Source: Nitrospirota bacterium (GTDB taxonomy: Bacteria > Nitrospirota > Thermodesulfovibrionia > Thermodesulfovibrionales > Magnetobacteriaceae). Taken from it: a DNA stretch of 51,721 bases. The DNA lies in the NCBI GenBank assembly GCA_015233015.1, contig JADFYO010000021.1, positions 1 through 51,721 on the forward strand, written 5' to 3'. The first letter of the stretch is position 1. Each line of letters starts with the position of its first letter. This document shows positions 38,450 through 47,386 of this stretch, piece by piece. The notes under the pieces were generated by a model. It did no database searches. It had not been told where the DNA came from and worked only from the letters and a program-made list of their open reading frames with translations. The position numbers were made by a program, and so were the translations under genes.

Positions 38450-38674
38450 ATGAAGAAATTGTTTGCAATGATTTTCTGCCTTGCAATGCTGGTATCTTTC
38501 AGCGCAGTGTCGTTTGCGGCTGATACCGCGCCTGCAGCCGGAGCCCCTGCTATCGACGCCCCTAAAGCTGATGACACAGCGGCGGTAAAGAAGGCCAAGA
38601 AAAGCAAAAAAGGCAAAAAGGCAAAAAAGAAGGCAGCGAAAGCAGCCGAAGAAAAACCAGTTCAGACGCCATAA
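38450..38674 (+). CDS. Small exported lysine/alanine-rich protein 1
   Basis: 74 residues. A clear Sec signal peptide (MKKLFAMIFCLAMLVSFSAVSFAA) has a likely cut after VSFA-A. The mature ~50 residues are Ala/Pro then Lys-rich (KKAKKSKKGKKAKKKAAK), with an acidic stretch in front and no cysteine. Mature product is low-complexity and strongly basic, so it might bind nucleic acid, phospholipid or anionic cell-wall polymers; nothing more can be said. AAAGGAGGTG precedes the ATG. Driven by the sigma-54 promoter at 38347. Confidence 0.85.
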   Translation: MKKLFAMIFCLAMLVSFSAVSFAADTAPAAGAPAIDAPKADDTAAVKKAKKSKKGKKAKKKAAKAAEEKPVQTP

Positions 38675-38703
38675 ATATAAACTAACTTAAAAAAGGAGAT
38701 AAC

Positions 38704-38904
38704 ATGAAGAAACTGATGACCGTATTAGTAGCAGCACTGTTCGCATTATCGATGACCAGCGCAGTATTCGCAGAAGACAAGGCCCCTGCAGCTTCCCCTT
38801 CCCCTGCCCCTAAGGCAGACGCTAAGAAGGACGAGAAGAAGGCAGCTCCTGCTAAGGCAGACGAGAAGAAAGCCGACGAGAAGAAGGCCGACGACAAGAA
38901 GTAA
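38704..38904 (+). CDS. Small exported lysine-rich protein 2
   Basis: 66 residues, 29 bases after the first exported protein and of the same design: signal peptide MKKLMTVLVAALFALSMTSAVFA, then an Ala/Pro linker and repeats of the type KADEKKADEKKADDKK (alternating Lys, Ala and acidic residues). Net charge is more balanced than in protein 1. AAAAGGAG precedes the ATG. The two share a signal peptide style and Ala-Pro linker, so they may have arisen by duplication. A terminator follows directly. Confidence 0.85.
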   Translation: MKKLMTVLVAALFALSMTSAVFAEDKAPAASPSPAPKADAKKDEKKAAPAKADEKKADEKKADDKK

Positions 38905-38925
38905 CTCTTTCAAAATTTCAAATAG

Positions 38926-38965
38926 AAAGGCAAGGATTTTAAAGTCCTTGCCTTTTTTGTTTTTC
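38926..38965 (+). terminator. Rho-independent terminator of the exported-protein operon
   Basis: AAAGGCAAGGA (38926-38936) pairs with TCCTTGCCTTT (38945-38955), followed by a T-rich run (TTTGTTTTT). A strong intrinsic terminator that confines the sigma-54 transcript to the two small genes. Confidence 0.92.
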
Positions 38966-39053
38966 ATATCACCGCTTACACGCTATTTCCATTAATGCCT
39001 CAAATAATATATTATATACAGGTAAGCGCAATTAAAAATTAAGGAGGACGCAA

Positions 39054-39233
39054 ATGAAAAACGTAGAAATGGCTCTCGAAGGGAATATTTTAACAATAAA
39101 GGTAGATATCTCTAAGGAGTTCGGACTATCATCGTCTGGTAAAACCATTATTATCGCATCTACAGAGGGAAACCAGTCCATTCCCGGGGCAGAGACGGTA
39201 AAAGCCGGACTTAACATTTATAAAAAGAAATAG
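39054..39233 (+). CDS. 59-residue conserved-looking protein
   Basis: A short frame from the ATG at 39054 to TAG at 39233, with an excellent ribosome site AAGGAGG 6 bases upstream. The product begins MKNVEMALEGNILTIKVDIS, continues with KEFGLSSSGKTIIIASTEGN and ends in GLNIYKKK. It has alternating hydrophobic strands and is not low-complexity. I do not recognise a family name. It lies between the exported-protein terminator and the GTPase operon and is probably its own unit. Confidence 0.75.
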   Translation: MKNVEMALEGNILTIKVDISKEFGLSSSGKTIIIASTEGNQSIPGAETVKAGLNIYKKK

Positions 39234-39329
39234 ATGCGCCATCGCGAAAAACAGATCTAAAGCTCGCGCCGTAACACCCTCCTGCCGAGTCTTCTTTTTT
39301 ATGTGGAGGCGAGCCTCGCGCAACTTAAT

Positions 39330-39359
39330 TTGACATCACAATGCCGATTGCATTAATAT
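39330..39359 (+). promoter_or_regulatory. Sigma-70-type promoter of the GTPase operon
   Basis: TTGACA (39330-39335), an 18-base spacer and TAATAT (39354-39359), about 50 bases before the ATG at 39411. Confidence 0.5.
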
Positions 39360-39410
39360 CTTACTATTGCGGGGTTTGGCAAATTAAACATAGGAGGGAC
39401 GGCAACAGGC

Positions 39411-39917
39411 ATGGACAATGGTTATTATGTTGACGTTGTAACGAAGAATATATTGTCGGCATTGTCTGAGCACATATCTGACGCCATATCTGACCAGCTA
39501 ATCGGCGTTGTGAAAAAAACAATGGCTCAGTTAGAGGCAAAACTCCTTGCGATGTTTGACGGTGCCGGTAAGGGCGTCAACGCCGAACAAATCGACGCCA
39601 TTGCTAAGACCGTAGAGGGTGGGCTGGCCTCGATTGTCTCAGAAATAAAGGCCTCGCTGGGTGAAAACAACTCGGCAGAGCTTGGGCAATTAAGGGCAGC
39701 GATTGCGGAAATGGGCGCTAAAATAGAGCGTATGGAGCGCTCCCTTTCCACGGCAAGAACAGACCAGGCCGAGATTCTCAAAATGATGCTCGAAGGCGAG
39801 CTTAGAAACGCCGAGGCTATGGCTGAGCGTGTTCACGGCAATAGGATGGAAATCGGGGAAAGATTAAAAAGGCTGAACGGGTTAATCGAAAGCGCGTCCC
39901 CGGCAGAGACAATATAA
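39411..39917 (+). CDS. Coiled-coil protein, first gene of the GTPase operon
   Basis: 168 residues, hydrophilic, almost entirely helical, without cysteines or membrane segments. After NGYYVDVVTKNILSALSEHIS comes a long heptad-like region (about 65-150; ELGQLRAAIAEMGAKIERMERS and ILKMMLEGELRNAEAMAERV). GGAGGGACGG precedes the ATG. The stop shares one base with the GTPase start (TAATG), so the two are coupled. I know no family. By context it is probably a partner or scaffold of the GTPase. Confidence 0.8.
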   Translation: MDNGYYVDVVTKNILSALSEHISDAISDQLIGVVKKTMAQLEAKLLAMFDGAGKGVNAEQIDAIAKTVEGGLASIVSEIKASLGENNSAELGQLRAAIAEMGAKIERMERSLSTARTDQAEILKMMLEGELRNAEAMAERVHGNRMEIGERLKRLNGLIESASPAETI

Positions 39918-42439
39918 TGGAATCCGAAGAGATAAAGATTAAAAACTTCCTTGGGAGTATGTCTGAAATAATCACCCGCCTTAAGGCATTGGGACACGAT
40001 CAGTTCGCTAACAGGATAAAGAACCTCGAGGCCAATATAAAGGATTTTTCCGTTCATACGATAAAGAGCGGCCTTGTCGGCATTACAAGCTCAGGGAAAT
40101 CCGCCGTCATGAATATCCTGCTTGGCACGGGGACGAAGATATTAAAGGAGCAGAGCAAGGCAACTACCAATATGCTCGTGTTCTGTTCCAGGTCAAAGGA
40201 GCAGCAGCTTGAGATAATATACGAAGACGGCAGGTCTGAAAAGACAACCGGCGGCAATGTCCTTGGCCCATCCATCTGGAAATATACATCGGAGGACGAA
40301 AACCCCGGCAATAAATACGGCGTTAAGTATCTCAAAATCGGTCTGCCCACGTTTATAATCGACGAGGACATGGAGCTTGCAGACACGCCCGGCCTTGACG
40401 CCTTCGGTCACAAGGAACACGAAGACCTGACCCTGCGCGAGTTCCTGCCTCAGGCTGATTTAATTATCTATCTGTCATCGATACGCAGCCCGATGAAGGA
40501 GGCAGACAGAAAGATACTCAACAAGGTAATGGACGCCGACCAGAGGATCGTCTTCGTACAGACCTGTAAGGGCGCGGTTGTGGAGAGCAGCTTAGCATCG
40601 GATGACGCTGAAGAGTCGATAGAGAAACGCCTCGATAAATACAGGGAAGAGTTCGAAAAACTCATCAGCCCATACTCGCGACTGAAAGACGCCCCTATCG
40701 TTCAGGTTGAAACGACATCCGCCGTTCATTATTTTAAAAATAACGACAAGGCGGCATGGACTGAGTCTGGATTTGAAGAGCTGGTTCACGTGATTAAGAG
40801 CGTTACGAAACAGCTGCAATATGAATATACCATCAAAAACCTGAAAAAAATTGTTGACGGCGTCAACGCCCTGACGACCCTCCTGATAAGCGCGGTCAAA
40901 GAAGAGGCCGACAAGAAAACCAGCATCGAACAGCTGATGAAGGCCGTCGAAAAACTGAAAAAATATGATGAAAGAATATTAAACACGAAAAACCAGATAG
41001 TCTCCATATGGAAAAAGAAGATAGACCCGGCAGGTATGTTCGCCGAGTTCCAGCACGAGCTGTCAAGGACATATTCATACCGCTATGAGTTTAACCCAAA
41101 ACACGATACCGAATTCATCCTCAAGGCGGACGCAATCAGTGAGAAGATGCACTCTATCAAGGCCAGTATGCTTGATAACCTCGATAACGCCCGCGACAAG
41201 TTCAAGGAATACTTCGACGATGTCGGCCTCGATGTAAGGCGTACCGATATTCAAAGCGGCTCGGTGAAGAGTTTTTATCTGCCGAATGTGCAAAAAAGGA
41301 GTGTGTCGGGGAAGTCCCTGCTGGCCTCCGGCAAGGACCTCACTGTGGAATACATCGATAAAACCAAATTTATCGATGAGCTTAAGGCGTCTATCGAAAT
41401 GTTTTTAGTGCCGCTTGCCGGACATCTGGATTGGTGGGACAAGACCGTAACGTTTTCGTTTGTCGAGCCGCTCTCAAAAAAGATTGCCGCGGTGGATGAC
41501 GATATTAAAAATATCGAAAAGGGCGGCGATTACAACGAAGAGCAGTACAAGAGACTGTCCGCCTTCAGCAAGGAACTCCATTACAGCGTCAAAGAGGTCT
41601 CCGCCCTGTGCAATATGGAATTCATAGAGCAGAAGTTTCCCGTTTACGGTAAAAAGAGAACCTATAAGAGGGAGAAAACCGGATTTATCAATATGTTCCT
41701 GCAGCTCGGCAGCCGCTACTACGAGGCATTGTTCCATAACTATTATATTCAGAAACTGGCCGGGTTTTCAGGGAAGAGCCACAAGTCAGTCGTCCTGATA
41801 GACCAGAACTTTGAATCGCAGATTAATTTTATCGACAAGCTGTTAAGGCTCGACGCCGACACCCTTGGCCGTATGCGCGGCCTGAAACCGCCATACGTGA
41901 TAAACCCTCAAAGTTCGGACACATTCCCCGAACAGCTCACGACAGACGGTGAATTCTCTGACAGTCTGACCTTCTATGTGCTTGGAAACGACGACGCATC
42001 GCATGATGCGGCAAACACACATCAACTCTTTGAGCGGGCAGACGTCGTGCAGCTTATCATAGACGACTTGCACAGGGTCGGGTCGGCCCTTGTCGATGTA
42101 GTGGAGAGAAACATATTTTTTGACAATATCGTAAAAAGACAGGACAAACTCCTTCTGGCATATCCGGGAGGCGCATATTTTCAAAAGGGCAGGCTGCACA
42201 TACTGGTAGATGAGGCAATAAGTGAAATGAACAAGATATTCGACGCCGGGGGCGTCCAGTGGTTTGTATATGAAGGGTATGAGGTAAGATATAGTTATTT
42301 CTACGATATAGTCTCGCAGGCGGCTGCCGATAATCTGCAGCCGGAGGATTGCATGAGGCAGTGGAAAGAACTGGGCGTACCGCTTGACGAGCCTTTTACC
42401 GAAGACATACTGCTGGAGCAATTCGCCGAAATTACATGA
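39917..42439 (+). CDS. Large dynamin-like GTPase
   Basis: 840 residues. The N-terminal G domain (residues ~45-310) has G1 GITSSGKSA (55-63), G2 TT at 83-84, and G3 DTPGLD (156-161), with a membrane/fragment-type LREFLPQADLIIYLSS segment. The canonical G4 (N/TKxD) is not visible; VFVQTCKGAV sits at its place, so base specificity may be relaxed or served differently. Residues ~320-450 are a long helical region (NLKKIVDGVNALTTLL, EEADKKTSIEQLMKAVEKL). Overall it resembles bacterial dynamin-like or YdjA/GTPase-of-unknown-function proteins. No membrane segment is evident. It lies between two coiled-coil genes. Confidence 0.75.
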   Translation: MESEEIKIKNFLGSMSEIITRLKALGHDQFANRIKNLEANIKDFSVHTIKSGLVGITSSGKSAVMNILLGTGTKILKEQSKATTNMLVFCSRSKEQQLEIIYEDGRSEKTTGGNVLGPSIWKYTSEDENPGNKYGVKYLKIGLPTFIIDEDMELADTPGLDAFGHKEHEDLTLREFLPQADLIIYLSSIRSPMKEADRKILNKVMDADQRIVFVQTCKGAVVESSLASDDAEESIEKRLDKYREEFEKLISPYSRLKDAPIVQVETTSAVHYFKNNDKAAWTESGFEELVHVIKSVTKQLQYEYTIKNLKKIVDGVNALTTLLISAVKEEADKKTSIEQLMKAVEKLKKYDERILNTKNQIVSIWKKKIDPAGMFAEFQHELSRTYSYRYEFNPKHDTEFILKADAISEKMHSIKASMLDNLDNARDKFKEYFDDVGLDVRRTDIQSGSVKSFYLPNVQKRSVSGKSLLASGKDLTVEYIDKTKFIDELKASIEMFLVPLAGHLDWWDKTVTFSFVEPLSKKIAAVDDDIKNIEKGGDYNEEQYKRLSAFSKELHYSVKEVSALCNMEFIEQKFPVYGKKRTYKREKTGFINMFLQLGSRYYEALFHNYYIQKLAGFSGKSHKSVVLIDQNFESQINFIDKLLRLDADTLGRMRGLKPPYVINPQSSDTFPEQLTTDGEFSDSLTFYVLGNDDASHDAANTHQLFERADVVQLIIDDLHRVGSALVDVVERNIFFDNIVKRQDKLLLAYPGGAYFQKGRLHILVDEAISEMNKIFDAGGVQWFVYEGYEVRYSYFYDIVSQAAADNLQPEDCMRQWKELGVPLDEPFTEDILLEQFAEIT

Positions 42440-42471
42440 AACGCCAATAAATAAAAAAGGGAGGCTTCGCC

Positions 42472-43521
42472 ATGGCAGAGATAGAGGGAACAGATGATTT
42501 CCAGCAGATGCTTACGAAGTTAAAACAACGGGTTAACAATATTGCAGCGGTTAAGGCCACAGTTGCAGCCCAGGACCCGGGGGGCGATGTCAGAGAGCAG
42601 CTGGACAGTCTTACCGGGATGTTAAAAAAGGGGTTTACAGCCCTGCTGGATGATAAAGCGGGCGAACTCGAAATGCTTGGTTCTATAGCTGCCGAGGCAA
42701 CCGCCGGTAAAAAGGCTGGGGACACAACGTCAGCCGAACTGAAAAAAGAGATTACTTCCACACTCAACGCCCTGTTGTCTGACTTTAATAGCCGCCTCGA
42801 TGGGTCGTTGAAGGACAATATCAGAAACGTCTCCATGTCCGTAAAAGATGAGATAGCCGCAGTTAAATCCTCGATACCATCTATTGACGTTAACGCTATC
42901 GGCAATAAACTCAACACCATAGGCAGCGCGGTAGAAACCCTCACTAACACCATGAAACAAACTGTCGAACAGATGAAGAGCGCATCGTCAAGCGCAGCCG
43001 CGGCCGCCACTATAGATGAGAACGCCGTGAAGAGCCTTATTAATGATATAAAACTAACCGTCGGCGACTCTATTAACACAAGGCTTGAGACTGCCCTCGC
43101 CCCGCTGCGAGGTGAGATCTCGTCCCTCAAGGCCGTAATCACCACATTGAAAATGGAACCCGCATCTTCTGGCGGCGTGGATTTTACAAAGAGTTATATC
43201 GAGACCATTCAAAGCGAATTCAGCGGTGAGATAAAAGAAATCAGGGCACTTGTCGAAAAGGAAAACAATATGGTCAAGTCACAGACCCTTGAATTTCTTA
43301 GTTATATCACTGACAAGATAATCGACCTGCACGGGAAAATAGACAGTGTTCTCCGACCGGAAGACGCAGTGGCGGCCAGTCAGCCCGGCCGGGTGGTCTC
43401 ACCCACTATATCGTCAAGGATAAACGAAGAAATCGGCAACGGTGTGCAGCGGGAAATCGCCCCCGTCATGGACGGCCTCGTACATATAATAAGGTTCTTG
43501 GTTGCCCTGTCGAAGAGGTAA
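42472..43521 (+). CDS. Coiled-coil protein, last gene of the GTPase operon
   Basis: 349 residues, acidic to neutral, mostly helical with no cysteine or membrane segment. Repeated helix-breaking pieces (SIPSIDVNAIGNKLNTIGSA and NTRLETALAPLRGEISSLK) suggest a rod of several coiled coils. The C terminus ends with a hydrophobic amphipathic helix (VMDGLVHIIRFLVALSKR) that could touch the membrane. GGGAGGC precedes the ATG, 32 bases after the GTPase stop. No family recognised. Similar composition to the first gene suggests related roles, perhaps ends of one complex. Confidence 0.8.
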   Translation: MAEIEGTDDFQQMLTKLKQRVNNIAAVKATVAAQDPGGDVREQLDSLTGMLKKGFTALLDDKAGELEMLGSIAAEATAGKKAGDTTSAELKKEITSTLNALLSDFNSRLDGSLKDNIRNVSMSVKDEIAAVKSSIPSIDVNAIGNKLNTIGSAVETLTNTMKQTVEQMKSASSSAAAAATIDENAVKSLINDIKLTVGDSINTRLETALAPLRGEISSLKAVITTLKMEPASSGGVDFTKSYIETIQSEFSGEIKEIRALVEKENNMVKSQTLEFLSYITDKIIDLHGKIDSVLRPEDAVAASQPGRVVSPTISSRINEEIGNGVQREIAPVMDGLVHIIRFLVALSKR

Positions 43522-43589
43522 TTCCATTTCTAAATCATTAGTGCATTAATAATCAGTGCTTAGCGTATTTATGAAATATCTTAGTCTGT

Positions 43590-43659
43590 CATTCCGGCTT
43601 GTCCAGAATCTGTCTCTACACATCCTCAAGCCGAAGAAGATTCCGGACAAGCCGGAATG
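43590..43659. repeat. Inverted repeat, 22-base arms
   Basis: CATTCCGGCTTGTCCAGAATCT (43590-43611) and its complement with one mismatch (43638-43659), loop 26 bases. It lies 70 bases after the GTPase operon. Such CATTCCGG-type palindromes are common dispersed intergenic repeats; it could also act as a transcript end. The rest of the 355-base gap to the restriction gene shows no gene. Confidence 0.75.
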
Positions 43660-43876
43660 AAGACAAGGCAAGAAAGGTGGTGACAATTTTTTTTGTCGCG
43701 GAGTGAGATAAAATATATTATTATACGTATGATTTAGAAATAGAATAATATAACAAGGTTATAGTACCTGTGGTGCAGGTTCTATTCGGGGCGCTATATG
43801 AATTTGCCGGCCTACATTTGAAGGGATTCGTTTCGTCCAGTTGTAGATATGCAATTTAACCCAATAAAGTGCCTTA

Positions 43877-46800
43877 TTAGGATTCAGTGGTTGCTGTAAT
43901 ATGGGCATTCAAAATATTATCTCCGAGCGTTCGTAGTAGAGCAACGATAGTAGAGCGTTTCATCGCGGAAGGTTCGCTGTGCGCTTGCTTACATAGTGCC
44001 GACAGTTGTTCATGCTGTGGATTACCTACATTGAATAGGGGGAGATTCATGTGTTTGAATATATCTCCAACCTGAATTGAAATATTGTGGCTCTCAACAA
44101 ACTCCTTCACGGTCGTAGAATTTAGTAAGCCGCAAAGATAATAAGCAGGTTTCTCGACCTGAAAATCCACAAAAAATATCTTGTGATCTGGCACATAGGG
44201 CCGCTTGCCAACCAGTGGTACATTCGCTGATGCTGCCACAGCCGAACAGAAATTCCCAGATTGTTCTGCCCATACCACCTTAAATGGTGCAAAAGTATAT
44301 TCTCCAACATTGTACACCGCATAATATGGGGCATTTGGCATACGTTTAGAGTAAGTGGAACGTGCCTCTAACAGTCTCTTGTACGCATGGAAATACTTGC
44401 GCAGCTTTGGTTGATTCTTATCGATATCAGTCGCCGATGCCTCATAATCAGCACGCCTGATGCCTATATTCGGCACCAGTGTGAAGAGGCCATGGGTAGG
44501 GTTAACGTAGCAAGACTCGAAGTCAGAAGCACCCTTCAAAAGAGGATAAAGATACGTTGGTTCAATCCAGAATGTCTTAGCCTTTCCGATGTCTGTCCGT
44601 CCTGCGTCTGGCCGTGTTGTCACCTCAACTATCTGGTTAGTCGTATTCTGATCAGTTACCTGTAGAAAGTATAGCGCATTTAAATCGGTTGTTATACCCT
44701 TTCGACCGTGTACCCATTTGCAAGGTCTGCTTAAAGCACGAATGACCTCAAAGCGACCATTAGTGAGAATTGCCCATGGACTACCATCACCGCCAACAGG
44801 GTTAGCTTCCTTGTGAGTAATCTTTACCCGGGCCAGCGCCTCACTTTTCGAAAGCTGCGGTGGTATCGCCTTAGCGAATCCTGGGGCAGCATCCCAAACC
44901 CTGTAGAGAACGGGATATTTTGGCTTAGTTGTCTGCTTATGGAATACCGCCACCGCCGTTTTGTTTGCAGCGTTTGGAAAGGGCTTTAACGATTTCAGGT
45001 CATCTACTGACAGCGGCGAGAGCCGTTGTGTTCCATCAATATTAAACCGCCGAAATCCCTCGGATGAAGGGGACTGAAAATGCGTTTGGGTGATGACAAA
45101 CACAAGGGTACCGCCAGACTTTAGCCATTTATCTGCTGTTGTATAGGTAATCATCCCTGATATGTCCAATTCGTTACCACCATGGTGAGGGGTACTCGAA
45201 AATATCTCGTAACCCTCGCACATAGGTTTGACGCGCTCCCGATATGCGGCTGGCAGTTTTGACCAGCGCACCCAAGGCGGATTACCAACAATCACGTCAA
45301 ATTCGCCAGCAGTTGCAGACCAAAAGAAATTCCGTACGATGCGGAACCAGATGCCATTCCAATTTTTGCGATGCAATCCTATAACCTGGTTGTATGTCGC
45401 GCGCAACGGTGCGTCCCAATCATTCAATTGCGTTGTATTCAGGACGCTTCGTTGTTCCAAGGCGGTACAGCAGTCATTATATTCAACGTTACTCTCAACT
45501 TTCTCTCCCATCACCTTAAACACACGATCAAGTAACATCCGGTTGAGTGCTAAGTCAGCCGGTATCGTGATTTTGAGATTCGCCGCTTGGCTGCCGATGG
45601 AATATTCGACGACATTTTCATCCTGATTGGGGTTCCGCGCTGGAGAATATACAGCGTCGGCCAGCAACACTGGAACCTCGAATGATGTTCCTGGAACAGC
45701 GCGCAGCAAATCGGCCACAGCAATCAGGAAGTTCGTACGTGACGCCTGTACAGCCAAAGGATTTAGGTCGAAACCCCATACTGTATCGGCAAGCATTTTC
45801 AAGGTAGCCTCAGGTCCAATACCCTTTGCAGTTGCCGCCGTCATCTTGCGCTGCAATGTCTCCCACAAAAAAGAGCCGGAGCCACAAGTCGGGTCTAACA
45901 CCCGAACTGACAACCAGTCCTTTACCTCTGCACAATCCACGGTGTAATCCACCAACCAATCCGGTGTGTAAAACTCACCCAAACTTTTACGCAGGGTCTC
46001 CGGCACTAAGTTTTGGTAAAAATCACGCAGCACATCCCGAGGGCTTTCAAGGCGGTCTGTTCGGTAAAGCGATAACTGAGCCAAAATATTCCTAAGTGCG
46101 TCGGCAATAATTATCATGTCATCGCCAACGCAAACATCAAGATACCAGCTAAAAATAGCTTCTTCCACAAAGCCCTTAATGCCAACAGCATCAAAAAACC
46201 CTCCATGTTCAATGTCGCGGTCCATATGCTCAATCAAAGAGATATCATCTGTCAGAGCGGCCAACTCCTGGGCAAATGCAGTGCCGGAAGCTAAGCCATG
46301 AGCGGCCACGATTTCTGCTGCCAGCAATTTGATAAGCAATGAATTGTACGTATGAATTACGAAGAGACACGCGGGGATTTGGTCATCAATTTTACCCTTG
46401 AATTTGAATTTCAAGGTTTCGTTGATGTTATACAACTGTTCCTTGGAGAGGTCGGCAACTTGGCCATATAAGGTACGCCACTCCTCAAAGAGCATACATA
46501 CCTTATGGTGTTTGTTGCCGTTCAACGCTTCGGACAACGCATCCGCAAGGGCCTGCATCATCAGAATACCCCTTGTCGATGAATGCCCAAAATCAACTAT
46601 CAGGGTATCGGCTTTGACTGAACGACGGTATGATCGCAAACACGCTTCGACAACCATGCCAAACGTTATCGGTGAAACTGGAATTAAGTGCTGCGGGACT
46701 ATGTCACCCTCTAGCACTTGAGCAAAGCACAGATGTTTGTCGTCAATGGCAATGCCAATGTAATCGCTTTCTGGTACTTTGTCAGAGCGGGCCGCCCGTT

Positions 46801-47128
46801 GGATGTATGGCAAAAGGCGATCATTCATAGCCTCTACAAAGGCTGGACTATTCTTTTTACCGGTAAATTTACCAGGCCCCTTAAACTCTATAATAACGTT
46901 GTTGTAAGACAGGTCGCGCCTTCCCTGCTCTGCGTCAAACTCGATACCTGTTGCCTTTTCAAGGGCAGTCACCCAAGATAAACGAATTTCTTCTTCATTT
47001 TTACATTTTGCCAAGCGTGTCTTCAATTTTTCAAAGATAGCCTGCTGCGATGCTGGGCGCTTCATGTCTTTTGCCTGTGTCTTCGTATGGTTAGCATTTT
47101 GCAGCAAGACTCCCTTATTCTTTAGCAT
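43877..47128 (-). CDS. Type IIG-like restriction-modification enzyme
   Basis: One 1083-residue chain with nuclease, methyltransferase and target-recognition parts. Residues ~60-90 suggest a PD-(D/E)xK nuclease (D72 in RRDLSYNN, then IIEFKGPG with E81-x-K83). A helical region leads to the N6-adenine methyltransferase: FYTPDWLVDY, motif I VLDPTCGSGSF (411-420) and motif IV GNPPWVRW (615-622). The C-terminal ~400 residues match target-recognition regions (PTYLYPLLKG, then the late KIFFVDF and YLCGLLNSTTV). The enzyme would methylate and cut its own site. A second ATG at residue 22 is possible. No separate specificity subunit is nearby. Confidence 0.85.
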   Translation of the reverse strand: MLKNKGVLLQNANHTKTQAKDMKRPASQQAIFEKLKTRLAKCKNEEEIRLSWVTALEKATGIEFDAEQGRRDLSYNNVIIEFKGPGKFTGKKNSPAFVEAMNDRLLPYIQRAARSDKVPESDYIGIAIDDKHLCFAQVLEGDIVPQHLIPVSPITFGMVVEACLRSYRRSVKADTLIVDFGHSSTRGILMMQALADALSEALNGNKHHKVCMLFEEWRTLYGQVADLSKEQLYNINETLKFKFKGKIDDQIPACLFVIHTYNSLLIKLLAAEIVAAHGLASGTAFAQELAALTDDISLIEHMDRDIEHGGFFDAVGIKGFVEEAIFSWYLDVCVGDDMIIIADALRNILAQLSLYRTDRLESPRDVLRDFYQNLVPETLRKSLGEFYTPDWLVDYTVDCAEVKDWLSVRVLDPTCGSGSFLWETLQRKMTAATAKGIGPEATLKMLADTVWGFDLNPLAVQASRTNFLIAVADLLRAVPGTSFEVPVLLADAVYSPARNPNQDENVVEYSIGSQAANLKITIPADLALNRMLLDRVFKVMGEKVESNVEYNDCCTALEQRSVLNTTQLNDWDAPLRATYNQVIGLHRKNWNGIWFRIVRNFFWSATAGEFDVIVGNPPWVRWSKLPAAYRERVKPMCEGYEIFSSTPHHGGNELDISGMITYTTADKWLKSGGTLVFVITQTHFQSPSSEGFRRFNIDGTQRLSPLSVDDLKSLKPFPNAANKTAVAVFHKQTTKPKYPVLYRVWDAAPGFAKAIPPQLSKSEALARVKITHKEANPVGGDGSPWAILTNGRFEVIRALSRPCKWVHGRKGITTDLNALYFLQVTDQNTTNQIVEVTTRPDAGRTDIGKAKTFWIEPTYLYPLLKGASDFESCYVNPTHGLFTLVPNIGIRRADYEASATDIDKNQPKLRKYFHAYKRLLEARSTYSKRMPNAPYYAVYNVGEYTFAPFKVVWAEQSGNFCSAVAASANVPLVGKRPYVPDHKIFFVDFQVEKPAYYLCGLLNSTTVKEFVESHNISIQVGDIFKHMNLPLFNVGNPQHEQLSALCKQAHSEPSAMKRSTIVALLRTLGDNILNAHITATTES

Positions 47129-47386
47129 TCTTTATTCTATTGCTTTCTTGACTCTTATGTAAAGTCATAACATCACCCTTTGAATTCATTTCTGCGGTGT
47201 ATCTGCATACAATAGATACGAATGATTCGTTTGTCCGGTGTTGGGTAAAATTGCACATTTAGGGTAACCTTGGATAGCTAAAAAAGTGTGATATTAATAC
47301 CAAAACGTAGTCAAAGAAATAAAATGATTGTCAGTACTTTATAGCCTGTCATGCCATGCTTGCAGGGATGGGCACACATCATTATA

